A DNA stretch of 15,177 nucleotides from Myxococcota bacterium (GCA_018821745.1 JAHJLU010000110.1:1-15177), one strand, 5' to 3'. Shown: positions 1 to 8,553, counted from the stretch's first letter. Notes: generated from the letters alone by a model not told the origin. A program made the numbers and translations.

Positions 1-1967
1 AGCATTATCTGCCCGCCTTCCAGGAGGGAATGGCACAGCAGAAGAAAGCGGTGGCCGCCATCGCAGCGAGCAAGGATGCTCCCACTTTCGCCAACACTAT
101 CGAGGCCCTGGAATATTCCGGGGACCTGCTTTTGCGTACGGGTCACGTCTTCTTCAACATCACGGGCGCTGACACGACTGATGCCCTGCAGGCGATTAAA
201 AAGAAGGTCGCTCCGCTGTTATCCAAGCACAACGACAGCATCAACTTCAATAAGGCACTCTTTGCCAGGGTGAAGAAGCTCTACGATGCCATGGCGACCC
301 TCAAGCTCACGAGAGAGCAGGAGATGGTCCTCACCCGGTACTACAAAGAGTTTGTTCGTGGAGGTGTCGAGCTCTCCACGGAGGACCAGAAAAAGCTGGG
401 GGCGATCAACAAAGAGCTGGCCATGCTCCAACTCAAATACAACGAAAACCTCCTCAACGAGGTCAAGACCTTTGCCCTGGTGATCGAGAAAAAGGAAGAC
501 CTCACAGGGCTGCCCCAGTCCGTAATCGAGGCTGCCCAGGCTGCGGCCAGGGCCCGGAAAATGGATGGAAAGTGGGTCTTTACCCTGGATAAACCTAGCT
601 GGATACCCTTTTTGACATATTCTCCCCGCCGAGATCTGCGTGAAAAACTCTACAAGGGATACATCAAAAAGGGTGACAACGGTGGTGCCTTTGACAACAA
701 CATACTCATGGCCAAAATTGCCTCACTTCGCGTGAAAAAAGCCAAAATCATGGGTTTCAAAACCTGGGCTGATTTCAAGCTTGATGAGAATATGGCCAAA
801 ACCCCCGCGCGGGTGATGGATCTGCTCAACAAGCTCTGGAAAGCCGCGCTGCCCAACGCTAAAAAAGAGTCCCGGGCGCTCAATGCAATGATTAAAAAAG
901 ATAAGAAACGGTTCAAGCTCCAGTCCTGGGACTGGTGGTATTACGCTGAGAAGCTTCGCAAAGCGCGGTATGCCATTGACGACGAGCAGCTTCGTCCCTA
1001 CTTCAAGCTGGACAATGTGCGCGAAGGCGTGTTTTACGTGGCCAACAAACTCTTCGGGATCTCCTTTCGGGAGCGGACCGACCTCCCCAAGTACCACAAA
1101 GAGGTCAAGTCCTTTGAGGTTCTCGATGCTTCGGGCAAGGTCATCGGTATTTACCTTGCCGATTATTTCCCCCGCCCGGGAAAGCGCGGTGGAGCCTGGA
1201 TGTCGGCCTACCGCAAGCAGAGCCGACGTGACGGAGCAAACATTCTCCCCATCATCGTCAATGTCTGTAATTTCTCCAGACCCATGGGGGACAAACCTGC
1301 GCTCCTGAGTTTTGATGAGGTAACCACCCTGTTCCACGAGTTTGGTCACGCTCTCCACGGGCTGCTTTCCGAGTGTACCTACCAGAAGGTCTCCGGGACC
1401 GACACCCCCATAGATTTTGTGGAGCTCCCCTCCCAGCTCATGGAGCATTGGGCGCTGGAACCCCAGGTCCTCGCTGTGTATGCCAAACATTATAAGTCGG
1501 GACAGGTTATCCCCGATGCGCTGGTGAAGAAAATCAAAAAATCCAAGAATTTCAATCAGGGATTCGAGACCACCGAGTATCTCGCCGCGGCTCTGCTGGA
1601 TATGGCCTGGCACACACTCACAAATGAAAAAGAGGTGAACACTGTCCGCTTCGAGAAGGCCTACCTGAAGAAAATCGGCCTGATCCCCGAGATCATCTCA
1701 CGGTACCGTTCCACCTACTTCGCCCACGTCGTTGGAGGGTACTCCGCGGGATACTATTCTTACATCTGGGCAGCTGTCCTCGACAACGACGCCTACGCCG
1801 CCTTCCAGGAAAAGAAGGACATTTTCCACAAGGAGACCGCCACAAAATACCTGAAGTTCATCCTCTCCAGAGGCGGAAGTGATGATGCCATGGTACTCTA
1901 CAAAAAGTTCCGCGGTGCTGACCCCAAAATCGAACCCCTGCTGCGGCATCGCGGACTGAAAAAATAA
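1..1967 (+). CDS. dcp: Peptidyl-dipeptidase Dcp-type M3 metallopeptidase (5' end outside window)
   Basis: Zinc oligopeptidase that removes C-terminal dipeptides from short peptides. The zinc site is visible as HEFGH (H436, E437, H440, numbered from the ATG at 30) with the third ligand E465 in DFVELPSQ, 29 residues after H436, which is Dcp/M3 spacing. Downstream, RYRSTYFAH and GGYSAGYYSYIW match the substrate-binding Tyr/Gly region, and the C-terminus ends with a Dcp-like LLRHRGLKK. The ATG at 30 is probably not the start: the frame is open to the window edge and codes for HYLPAFQEG just before it, a conserved N-terminal M3 motif (HYLPAFEAGM in relatives). Roughly 25 or more residues are missing, so a signal peptide cannot be judged. 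Family assignment is firm; Dcp rather than oligopeptidase A follows from my recollection of E. coli Dcp around the active site. It is followed after 22 bp by a secreted cysteine protease gene, probably co-transcribed. Confidence 0.93.
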   Translation, partial: HYLPAFQEGMAQQKKAVAAIAASKDAPTFANTIEALEYSGDLLLRTGHVFFNITGADTTDALQAIKKKVAPLLSKHNDSINFNKALFARVKKLYDAMATLKLTREQEMVLTRYYKEFVRGGVELSTEDQKKLGAINKELAMLQLKYNENLLNEVKTFALVIEKKEDLTGLPQSVIEAAQAAARARKMDGKWVFTLDKPSWIPFLTYSPRRDLREKLYKGYIKKGDNGGAFDNNILMAKIASLRVKKAKIMGFKTWADFKLDENMAKTPARVMDLLNKLWKAALPNAKKESRALNAMIKKDKKRFKLQSWDWWYYAEKLRKARYAIDDEQLRPYFKLDNVREGVFYVANKLFGISFRERTDLPKYHKEVKSFEVLDASGKVIGIYLADYFPRPGKRGGAWMSAYRKQSRRDGANILPIIVNVCNFSRPMGDKPALLSFDEVTTLFHEFGHALHGLLSECTYQKVSGTDTPIDFVELPSQLMEHWALEPQVLAVYAKHYKSGQVIPDALVKKIKKSKNFNQGFETTEYLAAALLDMAWHTLTNEKEVNTVRFEKAYLKKIGLIPEIISRYRSTYFAHVVGGYSAGYYSYIWAAVLDNDAYAAFQEKKDIFHKETATKYLKFILSRGGSDDAMVLYKKFRGADPKIEPLLRHRGLKK

Positions 1968-1989
1968 CAACCTGACTCTGAGGTACCCC

Positions 1990-4617
1990 ATGAAAAATGT
2001 ACTAGCCCTGCTTCTCATCAGTTTGCTGATGGTGGCGTGTGATGATGATTCCACCACCCTCTCCTGCGACACATTGGCCTGCGGCGATCACGGGACGTGC
2101 AACGAGGAGGGGGATGTGGTCTATTGTGCCTGTGATGCGGGCTACTACGGTGTTAACTGCGAGGCCTGTGCCCAGGGATATCAGGACCAGGACAACGACG
2201 GCAGCTGTCTGCCGTCCTGTGAGACCCTGGGATACACTTGCAGTGGTCTGGGAAGCTGCTCCGATACTTCTGGCACTGCCCTTTGTCTATGCGAAGAGGG
2301 GTACGAGGATAATGGCAGTGGAGAGTGTGTGCCTCCACCCACGGGGAAAACCTGTGGTGACCCGCTGCCCCTCGCACTCAACACGGAGTTTGTCGCCTCA
2401 ACGGTGGGTGCCGGCAATGAGCTTGATGGCACCTGTGTTGAAGCCGGCACCGGGGCCGATATGATCTATACCTTCACGATCAACGGTCCCCGACGGATTG
2501 TGTTTGAGGCCAATGGCTTTGACACGGTCATCTACCTCAGGACCCAGTGCGCCGATTCACAGTCGGAGGTGGGCTGTGATGATGACTCAGGGCGGCGCAA
2601 CTATGCGGCGCTCGATGTGGAGCTTGAGGACGGGACTTATTTCCTTGTGGTGGACGGCTTCAACGAGGACGGTGAGTTCACCTTCCGGTCCGAAGTTTTC
2701 TGTGGTGAGGGGCTGATCTACGATGCCGCCGCCGATGAGTGCTTTGAAGACCCCTGCGAGCCCAATCCATGCGATGAACCCCTGAAAACCCGGTGTGTGC
2801 CTTCCTATCCCGATATCACAACCTGCGCGTGTGATCCCGGCACCATCGAAGATCCCCAGAATCCCGGCACCTGTATCATCGATCCCGAGCCCAAGGGAGA
2901 GTCCTGTCTGGACGCCCTGCCCCTCACCGACGCCACGGGTGTGATCACCGGGACCACTGTCGGGAGCTTTGGCGAGTTGGAGGGGAGCTGCGGTGGCGCG
3001 GGAAATGACCACGTGTTCACCTTCACGATCACGGAGCTCTCCAAGGTGAAGGTGCTGTCAACGGGGTTCGACACCGTGCTGCATATTCGTACCGACTGTG
3101 GCGATCCTGGCACGGAGATCGTGTGCGACGATGACGGCGGTGGATGGCAGAGCAGCTACATCGAGATGGATATGGATCCGGGGACGTACTTTGTTATCCT
3201 GGACTCATTTGAAGATCCCGGGGATTATGAATTTTCATGGTCCATAACGCCTTTCCCCTGTGCCGGCGAAGAGACTATCTGTCCGGGGACCCCTGTGTGC
3301 ACGCCCAGCGCTGACTGGAAAAATTATTCCTGCATGTGCCCCGAAGGTATGGTCCCCTTCGAGAATGATTGTGTCGACAACCCCTGTTCCCCCAATCCAT
3401 GCACAGATCCCGGTCGCGGACGGTGTGTGGCGGAACTCCCGGGCGCCTACACATGCACGTGTGAGGTCGGATACGTGGAGAACCCCGGTATTCCAGGCAC
3501 CTGTATGGACGATCCCACTGCCGCGGACTGGGGGATTATTGTCTTTCTCAACGCGGACAACAACCTGGAAGAGTGGGGGCTGGAAGATGTGGACGAGATG
3601 GCCCAGGTTGGCTCCTCCGGGCAGGTTGACATGGTCACTTTGATGGATCTCTATCAGACCGATGGCGGTGTGGCCCGGGTACTCTACATCAACCAGGGCA
3701 GTACCCAGGAGGTAGAGAATTACGGGGAAATAGACATGAGCGACTGGCAGGTTCTGAGGGATTTCGGGATCTATGCTGTCCAGAACTATCCCGCGCGTCA
3801 CTATCTGTTTCTCATGTGGGATCACGGCAATGGCTGGTATAAGTCGACGGTGCCCCCGAGCCCACTGGTAAAAGGCTTCTCCAACGATGATCACGGCGCC
3901 GCAGGGGAGATCAGCATAGCCAACGGGGATTACGCCCGTGCCATGGAACCCATTGTGACCGAAATCGGCAGACCCATTGACATCATAGCCTTTGATGCCT
4001 GCCTCATGGGTATGTGGGAAATAGCCGAGGCCACAAAGCCTTTTGCAAACTATCTGCTGGCCTCGTCCGAAACCATCCCGGGTACGGGGTTTCCATACCA
4101 GACGGCCTTTGCTCCCCTGGCCTCCTCTCCGGAGACCCTCTCCGCCACCATGTTGGGGACAGCCATAGTGGACGCCTATTACAACGATATCACCGAGAAT
4201 TCTACACTCTCACTCACGGATCTCGCCGCCCTTGACACACTCACTCCTGCGCTGTCGACGCTGGCTGACGCTCTCATGGCCAATCCTTCATTTTATACTC
4301 AACTTGAGGCGATCCGTCAGAGCACGTTGTGGTTCTCCTACCCGGAGCACATTGATCTCTATCACTTCGCCTCCCAGATAGTGGCCACAAGCAGCGCCCC
4401 TCTGGCGGTGGTGCAGGCTGCATCGGCCATTTTATCGGAGATTGACGCAGCGGTTCTTCATCATCGGGCCCAGTCCGACTATTCCCAATCCCACGGGCTG
4501 GCGATTTATCTGCCGGCCATGGGGAACGGGGTGGACGCTGTATATCAGAGCGGCAGCGGCGCCACGTGGGCGGGGAGATCCACCTGGGACGAGTTTGTGC
4601 TCTCCTTCGCCCAGTAG
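1990..4617 (+). CDS. EGF/PPC-repeat lipoprotein with C-terminal clostripain (C11) protease domain
   Basis: Exported lipoprotein protease. Residues 1-17 form a short lipoprotein signal ending LLMVAC (C17), followed by three Asp. Residues about 24-113 hold two Cys-rich EGF-like modules. A PPC-like beta-sandwich follows (from C122, ending in YFLVVDGF), then an EGF-like module (CEPNPCDEP), a second PPC-like domain (from C306, YFVILDSF), and two more Cys-rich stretches. From W514 to the end is a peptidase C11 domain: WGIIVFLNADNN, MWDHGNGW with catalytic H612, and AFDACLMGMWE with catalytic C671. Clostripain-family enzymes cut after basic residues, often after self-processing; specificity here is not readable. 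Start chosen for the signal peptide; a weak GAGG lies upstream. It follows dcp by 22 bp, suggesting an operon in which surface proteolysis feeds peptides to Dcp (inference). Domain calls come from motif recognition. Confidence 0.88.
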   Translation: MKNVLALLLISLLMVACDDDSTTLSCDTLACGDHGTCNEEGDVVYCACDAGYYGVNCEACAQGYQDQDNDGSCLPSCETLGYTCSGLGSCSDTSGTALCLCEEGYEDNGSGECVPPPTGKTCGDPLPLALNTEFVASTVGAGNELDGTCVEAGTGADMIYTFTINGPRRIVFEANGFDTVIYLRTQCADSQSEVGCDDDSGRRNYAALDVELEDGTYFLVVDGFNEDGEFTFRSEVFCGEGLIYDAAADECFEDPCEPNPCDEPLKTRCVPSYPDITTCACDPGTIEDPQNPGTCIIDPEPKGESCLDALPLTDATGVITGTTVGSFGELEGSCGGAGNDHVFTFTITELSKVKVLSTGFDTVLHIRTDCGDPGTEIVCDDDGGGWQSSYIEMDMDPGTYFVILDSFEDPGDYEFSWSITPFPCAGEETICPGTPVCTPSADWKNYSCMCPEGMVPFENDCVDNPCSPNPCTDPGRGRCVAELPGAYTCTCEVGYVENPGIPGTCMDDPTAADWGIIVFLNADNNLEEWGLEDVDEMAQVGSSGQVDMVTLMDLYQTDGGVARVLYINQGSTQEVENYGEIDMSDWQVLRDFGIYAVQNYPARHYLFLMWDHGNGWYKSTVPPSPLVKGFSNDDHGAAGEISIANGDYARAMEPIVTEIGRPIDIIAFDACLMGMWEIAEATKPFANYLLASSETIPGTGFPYQTAFAPLASSPETLSATMLGTAIVDAYYNDITENSTLSLTDLAALDTLTPALSTLADALMANPSFYTQLEAIRQSTLWFSYPEHIDLYHFASQIVATSSAPLAVVQAASAILSEIDAAVLHHRAQSDYSQSHGLAIYLPAMGNGVDAVYQSGSGATWAGRSTWDEFVLSFAQ

Positions 4618-4819
4618 CTGTTCCTCATTAAGTTGGTTATCCCGGGGGAGTGAAAACGCCCATGGGAGCGGCGCAGGTTCATGTCCAGCGCTTCTGGTGA
4701 GGGGCGTTGATTCTGGCACCCTGTTGACCCGGGCGGCAAAAAGAGGGAACATGGGGAACCTGCCCTGGCCGCCAATGCGTTCCCGGGAGGGGTTTTATGA
4801 GTGGAGGACAGGACTTTCC

Positions 4820-5632
4820 ATGGAAAAAAGTGAGCGTCTTATTGAGCGAGAAGGCTTGATTGGGGAGATTGTCGCCCGTTTTGTTCATCATCTGAAACGC
4901 GAAGGGAGTATTGAAGAGGCGACGGAGCGCTGTATCGAGGAGGCGGGAGATCTCATGGATGAACGTGCGGAGACCTTCCTTTTCTGGCTCGGGATCTGTG
5001 AAGCGCAGTGGCAATACGGTGAGAGCGAGGAGCGCTCCAGAGAAGCTCTCGGTCGGCTTGTAAGCCTGGGGCATGGTCTGGGGACCCGCCAAAATATCTC
5101 CCCCGATGAGGTGCTTGAAAACAGAGCGCTGCTGGAGAGCACGCTCTTACGACTCACCAGTCCGAATCCTGAGCCCAGACCATGGCCCCGCACAACAGTG
5201 AGACCGCCGGTCTACAGAGCGGGCCAGTGTCTCTCCATTGCTCTGCCACAGGGGCGCTACGGGGCGGCCATAGTGCTCTCGGAGGATAACAGTGATCCCG
5301 AGCAGGGGCTCAACCTCATCGGAGTCCTCAATTATCTGGAGGAGTCGCCCCCTGACGCCTGCGTTTTCGAGGCGCGCGAGTGGCTCTGGCTCACTCACCG
5401 CAACTGGAACAATGAACAGGATGTGGCCTGGTATGGCCCCTTGGGACATGAGGAGAAGAAGGAGCGATTTGTGGCGGTGGGGGAGACGGCTGTCAGGGAA
5501 GATGATCCGGAGACCTCCCGCATTATCGTCGGCTGGAGCCATCTTGGTCAGCAGGTATTGTTCGAACGGGAATGGCGTGAGCACGGGGGCCAGTTGCCCA
5601 AGAAAGAGCTACCCCCACTTGACTTTCTATAG
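4820..5632 (+). CDS. Unassigned two-domain cytoplasmic protein
   Basis: 270-aa protein with no signal peptide or membrane segment. Residues 1-115 are charged and helical, with FLFWLGICEAQWQYG followed by REALGRLVSLG. I recall the pattern 'FWLxLAxxQWxxG...AL..I..G' from uncharacterised proteins in which it precedes a small beta domain. From about residue 132 the second half begins YRAGQCLSIALPQGRYGAAIVL, whose opening resembles 'GDVFAIPLPDGRYGYARV' of Imm26-like immunity proteins. This is a weak recollection only. The frame is open back to 4442, overlapping the protease gene, so the start is uncertain. ATG 4820 is preferred because AGGA lies 6 nt and GGAGG 12 nt upstream; ATG 4775 and 4751 are alternatives with poorer spacing. 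It ends 4 bp from the convergent lipoprotein gene. No toxin gene is visible next to it. Confidence 0.72.
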   Translation: MEKSERLIEREGLIGEIVARFVHHLKREGSIEEATERCIEEAGDLMDERAETFLFWLGICEAQWQYGESEERSREALGRLVSLGHGLGTRQNISPDEVLENRALLESTLLRLTSPNPEPRPWPRTTVRPPVYRAGQCLSIALPQGRYGAAIVLSEDNSDPEQGLNLIGVLNYLEESPPDACVFEAREWLWLTHRNWNNEQDVAWYGPLGHEEKKERFVAVGETAVREDDPETSRIIVGWSHLGQQVLFEREWREHGGQLPKKELPPLDFL

Positions 5633-5636
5633 CGCC

Positions 5637-6368
5637 TCAAGGATTCGGAGGGACGCAGATACCTTCTTCACAGAAGGGCATGTCCGGGTCCGGGCAGTCA
5701 AAGGTGTGCTCACAGGGCTCTCGAAGGACACAGTGTCCTGGCGTGCAGCCCGCATGATCGCAAAGGACGCCCGGAGTCTCTGCTGGTGAGCAGTGATAGC
5801 CGATGGCACAGGTAAAAAACTCTTCCTTCTGATGGGCTGAGTAGTGGCAGGTGGAGGGTACGCAATAACCTGTGTAGAGGTTGCACTGCTCCCAGTTGGG
5901 GTCACACTCGGCATCGGTCCCGCAGGTGACGGGCTCCGCGTTCTGATAACATTTGGTGGGTTTGCAGTAGCGTGTGGAGGGGATGCATGTCCCCTGGGGG
6001 GAGCACTGGAAATACTGGTATTCCATGTGGGAGGGGATGGGAACCGTTCGGCTGACCTCCATAAACCCGCAGTCCGCGTCGGTAGTGCAGGCGGGGGAGA
6101 GCGGAATCATTCGGCAGATACCGTCGGTCATGTCACAGGCAGAGCTGGGGATGTCGACGCAGTAGTCAGTTTCACGACAGTCGGGCTGGGTACACACGGT
6201 CTGGACGCAGGGGCCGTCCACCGCGGTGCAGATGATGCACAGGCGACAGCCAAGGGAGAGGGAACAGTGGTGGAAGACACTGCCGCAGGTATACGATGCG
6301 GGCTCGGGTTGTTTTTCCTCGCAGGATGTCGTTGTCAGAAAGATGAGCAAAAAAAGGGCTGGGCGCAC
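5637..6368 (-). CDS. Cysteine-rich lipoprotein of unknown function
   Basis: 243-aa predicted lipoprotein. The start is GTG, giving MRPALFLLIFLTTTSC with the lipid-modified Cys at position 16; GAGGTG lies 5 nt upstream and supports this start. There are 32 cysteines in all. Several repeats have the form C-x-T-D-x-[DE]-C ... C ... C (CTTDADC, CGTDAEC, CEHTFDC, the last two followed by a CVP sequence). Similar cysteine repeats are common in myxobacterial surface proteins and presumably form disulfides outside the inner membrane. No catalytic motif is recognised. It lies 104 bp downstream of the siderophore synthetase on the same strand with no clear terminator between them, so co-transcription is possible. 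A role in metal or siderophore binding would be speculation. The + strand frame at 5844-6449 is a shadow of this gene. Confidence 0.82.
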   Translation of the reverse strand: MRPALFLLIFLTTTSCEEKQPEPASYTCGSVFHHCSLSLGCRLCIICTAVDGPCVQTVCTQPDCRETDYCVDIPSSACDMTDGICRMIPLSPACTTDADCGFMEVSRTVPIPSHMEYQYFQCSPQGTCIPSTRYCKPTKCYQNAEPVTCGTDAECDPNWEQCNLYTGYCVPSTCHYSAHQKEEFFTCAIGYHCSPAETPGVLCDHAGCTPGHCVLREPCEHTFDCPDPDMPFCEEGICVPPNP

Positions 6369-6472
6369 GGAACACCTCGTTGGTGGATTGTAGCAGGGAT
6401 GGGGGATGGAGACAAATCCTCAAATGGGAAATTCGGCTGGTGCGGTTGAGAGCGGCGGGTCAGGGCTGGCCC

Positions 6473-8416
6473 TCACTCGTTGGGCATTTCGATCTCACCA
6501 AGGAGAGCCCGATGGAGAATGTGGAAGGGGTTCATTATGTCTGTCTCGACGTATTCCGCATCGGAGTCAGTGAGGGCCATGGAGAAGAGGGAGCGGAAAT
6601 GCCAGGTGGGAGAGGTGAACGCGCTGAAATCCTCCCGGGCAGCCTCCGGGTGAGTGGTGGCGAGTGCGTCCATGGTCTCTTTGGTTACTTTGTAGACTGG
6701 CTTCCACAGATCACACTCCTTGATTTCATAGACTGCCTTGAGTTGGGAGACCATCTCCGCCAATACTGACTGGTAGAATGTATAAAACAGTTTCGTATGG
6801 CATGGTTCAATATCTTGGCGGAGGATGAGAGAGCCCGGAAAGAAGTCTGCGCTCACGCCCGCTGCCTTGAGGCGGGGGAGGTGGATACGGATGCCGCCAA
6901 AATCACGGAGGATAAGATAGAGGGGCTCTCCCGTGCGCTCCGAAATTACGGTGATCGTGTTCTGGAGGTGGGCCTCAAATGCTATGCCATAGCGTATCAG
7001 GTAGGTTATGAGTGGCACAATGGAGATCCCGATGAATTGTTTGAACCAGGCAAGGGCGGCCTCTTTTCCGCGGTCTATTCCCTTGGAATCGGCATATCGC
7101 TCCAGGAGTGTATGGAGAAATGGCTCCGGGGTGATTCTGTTATTGTCGAGCAGCGCGATGGTGACGATGGCGAGTTCTCCCTCGGCCGTGACGCTGTCGG
7201 GGCTGTCGCGTTTGATGTAAGCGAGATGATTTGCCGCCCGGATCATTTCGGGAGTCATCTCTTGCGGGGGAACAGGAGAGAAGAAGGCACCCTCATTTTC
7301 ATAGAGAAAACGGAGAGAAACTGAGGATGGCTCCATGCACAATTCTATCTGGCTGATAATATGGGAGACGAGGGGGCCGTTGGTCGCAGCATGGGGAGAT
7401 ACAGTCCTGACATGTGAGGCGTTCTGGATGTTAATCGGGAGTTTCAGGTAAAAGGGTGCATGTTTTCCGTGAAAATGGACCGTTCGCAACGAGAGTGAGG
7501 GCTGACCCTCCATGAAATCATTGCCCAGGGGGATCACGGTCCCTTCTTGTATCTCCCTGGCGAAAAGTGTGGGGAGAGTGTTGGTGTATTGCCAGGGGTG
7601 GACAGGAAAAAACCGATAGTCGGAGAATGAAAGATTGGCGGGAAGCGCTTGTCTGAGGCGGATTTCAATCTCCTCCGGGAGCCACTCCGCAGGTCGATAT
7701 GTGGCTCGCAGTTGTGTCTGGACATGATCCTTCTTGACTGCTACAAAACCCACGCGGATAGAGGTCTGGAGCTCGGGAAGGTAGGGGAGGAGATTTTCAT
7801 CACCCTTTGCCCGACGGTACTTGGTGAGTGGATTGATGGTGTGCCCGCAGGTGACGAGCTGTTCATAGAAAATGGATCCCGTGGGACCTTTGTGGGATGG
7901 GAATTCCCTGCGCATAATACGGTAGCATATTGCCACGGTGAGATTCTCCAGAGAGTTCTCCAGAGCGGCCCCTATAAAATTTATCCGCTCATCCGGGAGC
8001 GCGAATCGGCTCACGGCCGGTGCAACCAGATGAAACAGCACCAGGGGATCATTGATTTCACGAACCAAGCCGTTATTTCTTTTGTGCAAAACATAGGGGA
8101 AGGGAGTTACCCGTGCGAACATGCTGAACCGGGACAGGGGAACACAGAGCTCTTCCTTGGGGCCGAGTGTAAACCTGAAGAGACGGATAGGCATAGAATG
8201 CAGCTTTGATGCCATCTTGCGGGTGAGGCCCCAAACATTGACCTCCTCGGTGGGCAACAGGCGCTCATGGATCAGGGAGGTTATTATCCGGCTGAAGAGT
8301 TCGAGCCGCGCTTCCTGTGTTGCTTCAGTCCACAGTTCTTCAAAACGATCTTCGATCAGACCCGTGGTTTGGTGGTGAAAGAATTGGAAAGTCATCCTTG
8401 AGATCTGTGTATTCAT
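6473..8416 (-). CDS. IucA/IucC-family NRPS-independent siderophore synthetase
   Basis: 647-aa cytoplasmic enzyme of the NIS synthetase family, which adenylates a carboxylic acid (typically citrate or a derivative) with ATP and condenses it with an amine or alcohol during siderophore assembly. Visible family marks are ENSLENLTVA in the N-terminal part; CGHTINPLTKYR (H192), the counterpart of the GHPxHPxxKxR ATP-binding loop; PVHPWQY (H273); KLPINIQNASHVRTVS for substrate and nucleotide contacts; GIAFEAHLQN; and LRDFGGIR (D505). The C-terminal FhuF-like region is also present. The length is normal and the gene is intact. GHPxHP is reduced to GHTINP, so the loop is divergent. No partner biosynthesis, export or receptor genes are in the window; only the Cys-rich lipoprotein follows. 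The substrate and IucA versus IucC type cannot be read from sequence alone. GGTGAG lies only 2 nt before the ATG, so translation initiation may be weak. Confidence 0.9.
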   Translation of the reverse strand: MNTQISRMTFQFFHHQTTGLIEDRFEELWTEATQEARLELFSRIITSLIHERLLPTEEVNVWGLTRKMASKLHSMPIRLFRFTLGPKEELCVPLSRFSMFARVTPFPYVLHKRNNGLVREINDPLVLFHLVAPAVSRFALPDERINFIGAALENSLENLTVAICYRIMRREFPSHKGPTGSIFYEQLVTCGHTINPLTKYRRAKGDENLLPYLPELQTSIRVGFVAVKKDHVQTQLRATYRPAEWLPEEIEIRLRQALPANLSFSDYRFFPVHPWQYTNTLPTLFAREIQEGTVIPLGNDFMEGQPSLSLRTVHFHGKHAPFYLKLPINIQNASHVRTVSPHAATNGPLVSHIISQIELCMEPSSVSLRFLYENEGAFFSPVPPQEMTPEMIRAANHLAYIKRDSPDSVTAEGELAIVTIALLDNNRITPEPFLHTLLERYADSKGIDRGKEAALAWFKQFIGISIVPLITYLIRYGIAFEAHLQNTITVISERTGEPLYLILRDFGGIRIHLPRLKAAGVSADFFPGSLILRQDIEPCHTKLFYTFYQSVLAEMVSQLKAVYEIKECDLWKPVYKVTKETMDALATTHPEAAREDFSAFTSPTWHFRSLFSMALTDSDAEYVETDIMNPFHILHRALLGEIEMPNE

Positions 8417-8436
8417 GGCTCACCGAATTGATTAGT

Positions 8437-8448
8437 AGTTTCGAAACT
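8437..8448. promoter_or_regulatory. Perfect 12-bp palindrome at the predicted start of siderophore synthetase transcription
   Basis: AGTTTCGAAACT is its own reverse complement. On the minus strand it begins about 7 nt after the -10 hexamer, so it covers the predicted transcription start, where repressors often bind. It lies 20 nt before the start codon. It does not resemble a Fur box. Function as an operator is inferred from position only. Confidence 0.4.
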
Positions 8449-8455
8449 TACGAAC

Positions 8456-8483
8456 ATTATGGCAGCAATTTTACCAATTTCAA
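8456..8483 (-). promoter_or_regulatory. Sigma70-like promoter of the siderophore synthetase gene
   Basis: On the minus strand, TTGAAA (8478-8483, five of six consensus bases) and CATAAT (8456-8461, five of six) are separated by 16 bp. The predicted start near 8449 gives a leader of about 33 nt. It is the best promoter match I found in the window. Confidence 0.55.
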
Positions 8484-8520
8484 GCTGATTTACTCCCCTC
8501 CACTAACTTTCCGCCTCAAT

Positions 8521-8553
8521 CTTTCCGGGGGAACGAAAACGAGGTTAATATAG
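8521..8553 (+). repeat. Dispersed 33-nt motif, copy A
   Basis: CTTTCCGGGGGAACG, nine bases, then TTAATATAG. It matches copy B (14780-14812) at 14 of 15 and 8 of 9 positions with the same nine-base gap. It contains TTCC-N3-GGAA symmetry. It sits between the siderophore synthetase and arfB, 246 bp before the arfB start. Another CTTTCC occurs 17 nt upstream. Confidence 0.6.

Noticed and set aside
723..1613. 296-aa open frame on the minus strand inside dcp
   Set aside because: It lies wholly antisense to a strongly conserved M3 peptidase, has no domain pattern, and is explained by codon bias of the real gene.
3235..3894. 219-aa minus strand frame within the clostripain-like gene
   Set aside because: Opposite to EGF and C11 motifs including the H612 region; no independent signal.
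4637..4660. TTATCCCGGGGGAG resembling the first block of the dispersed motif
   Set aside because: Needs an insertion to align and lacks the TTRATA block at the right distance.
5844..6449. 201-aa Gly/Val-rich + strand frame
   Set aside because: Mirror of the Cys-rich lipoprotein; Gly/Val-rich low-complexity composition is typical of a shadow frame.
6460..6476. AGGGC/GCCCT hairpin after the siderophore synthetase as a terminator
   Set aside because: The stem is about five pairs with a two-base loop, and there is no T-run on either strand.
7649..8209. 186-aa + strand frame inside the siderophore synthetase gene
   Set aside because: Antisense to conserved NIS synthetase motifs, and shows no recognisable protein features.
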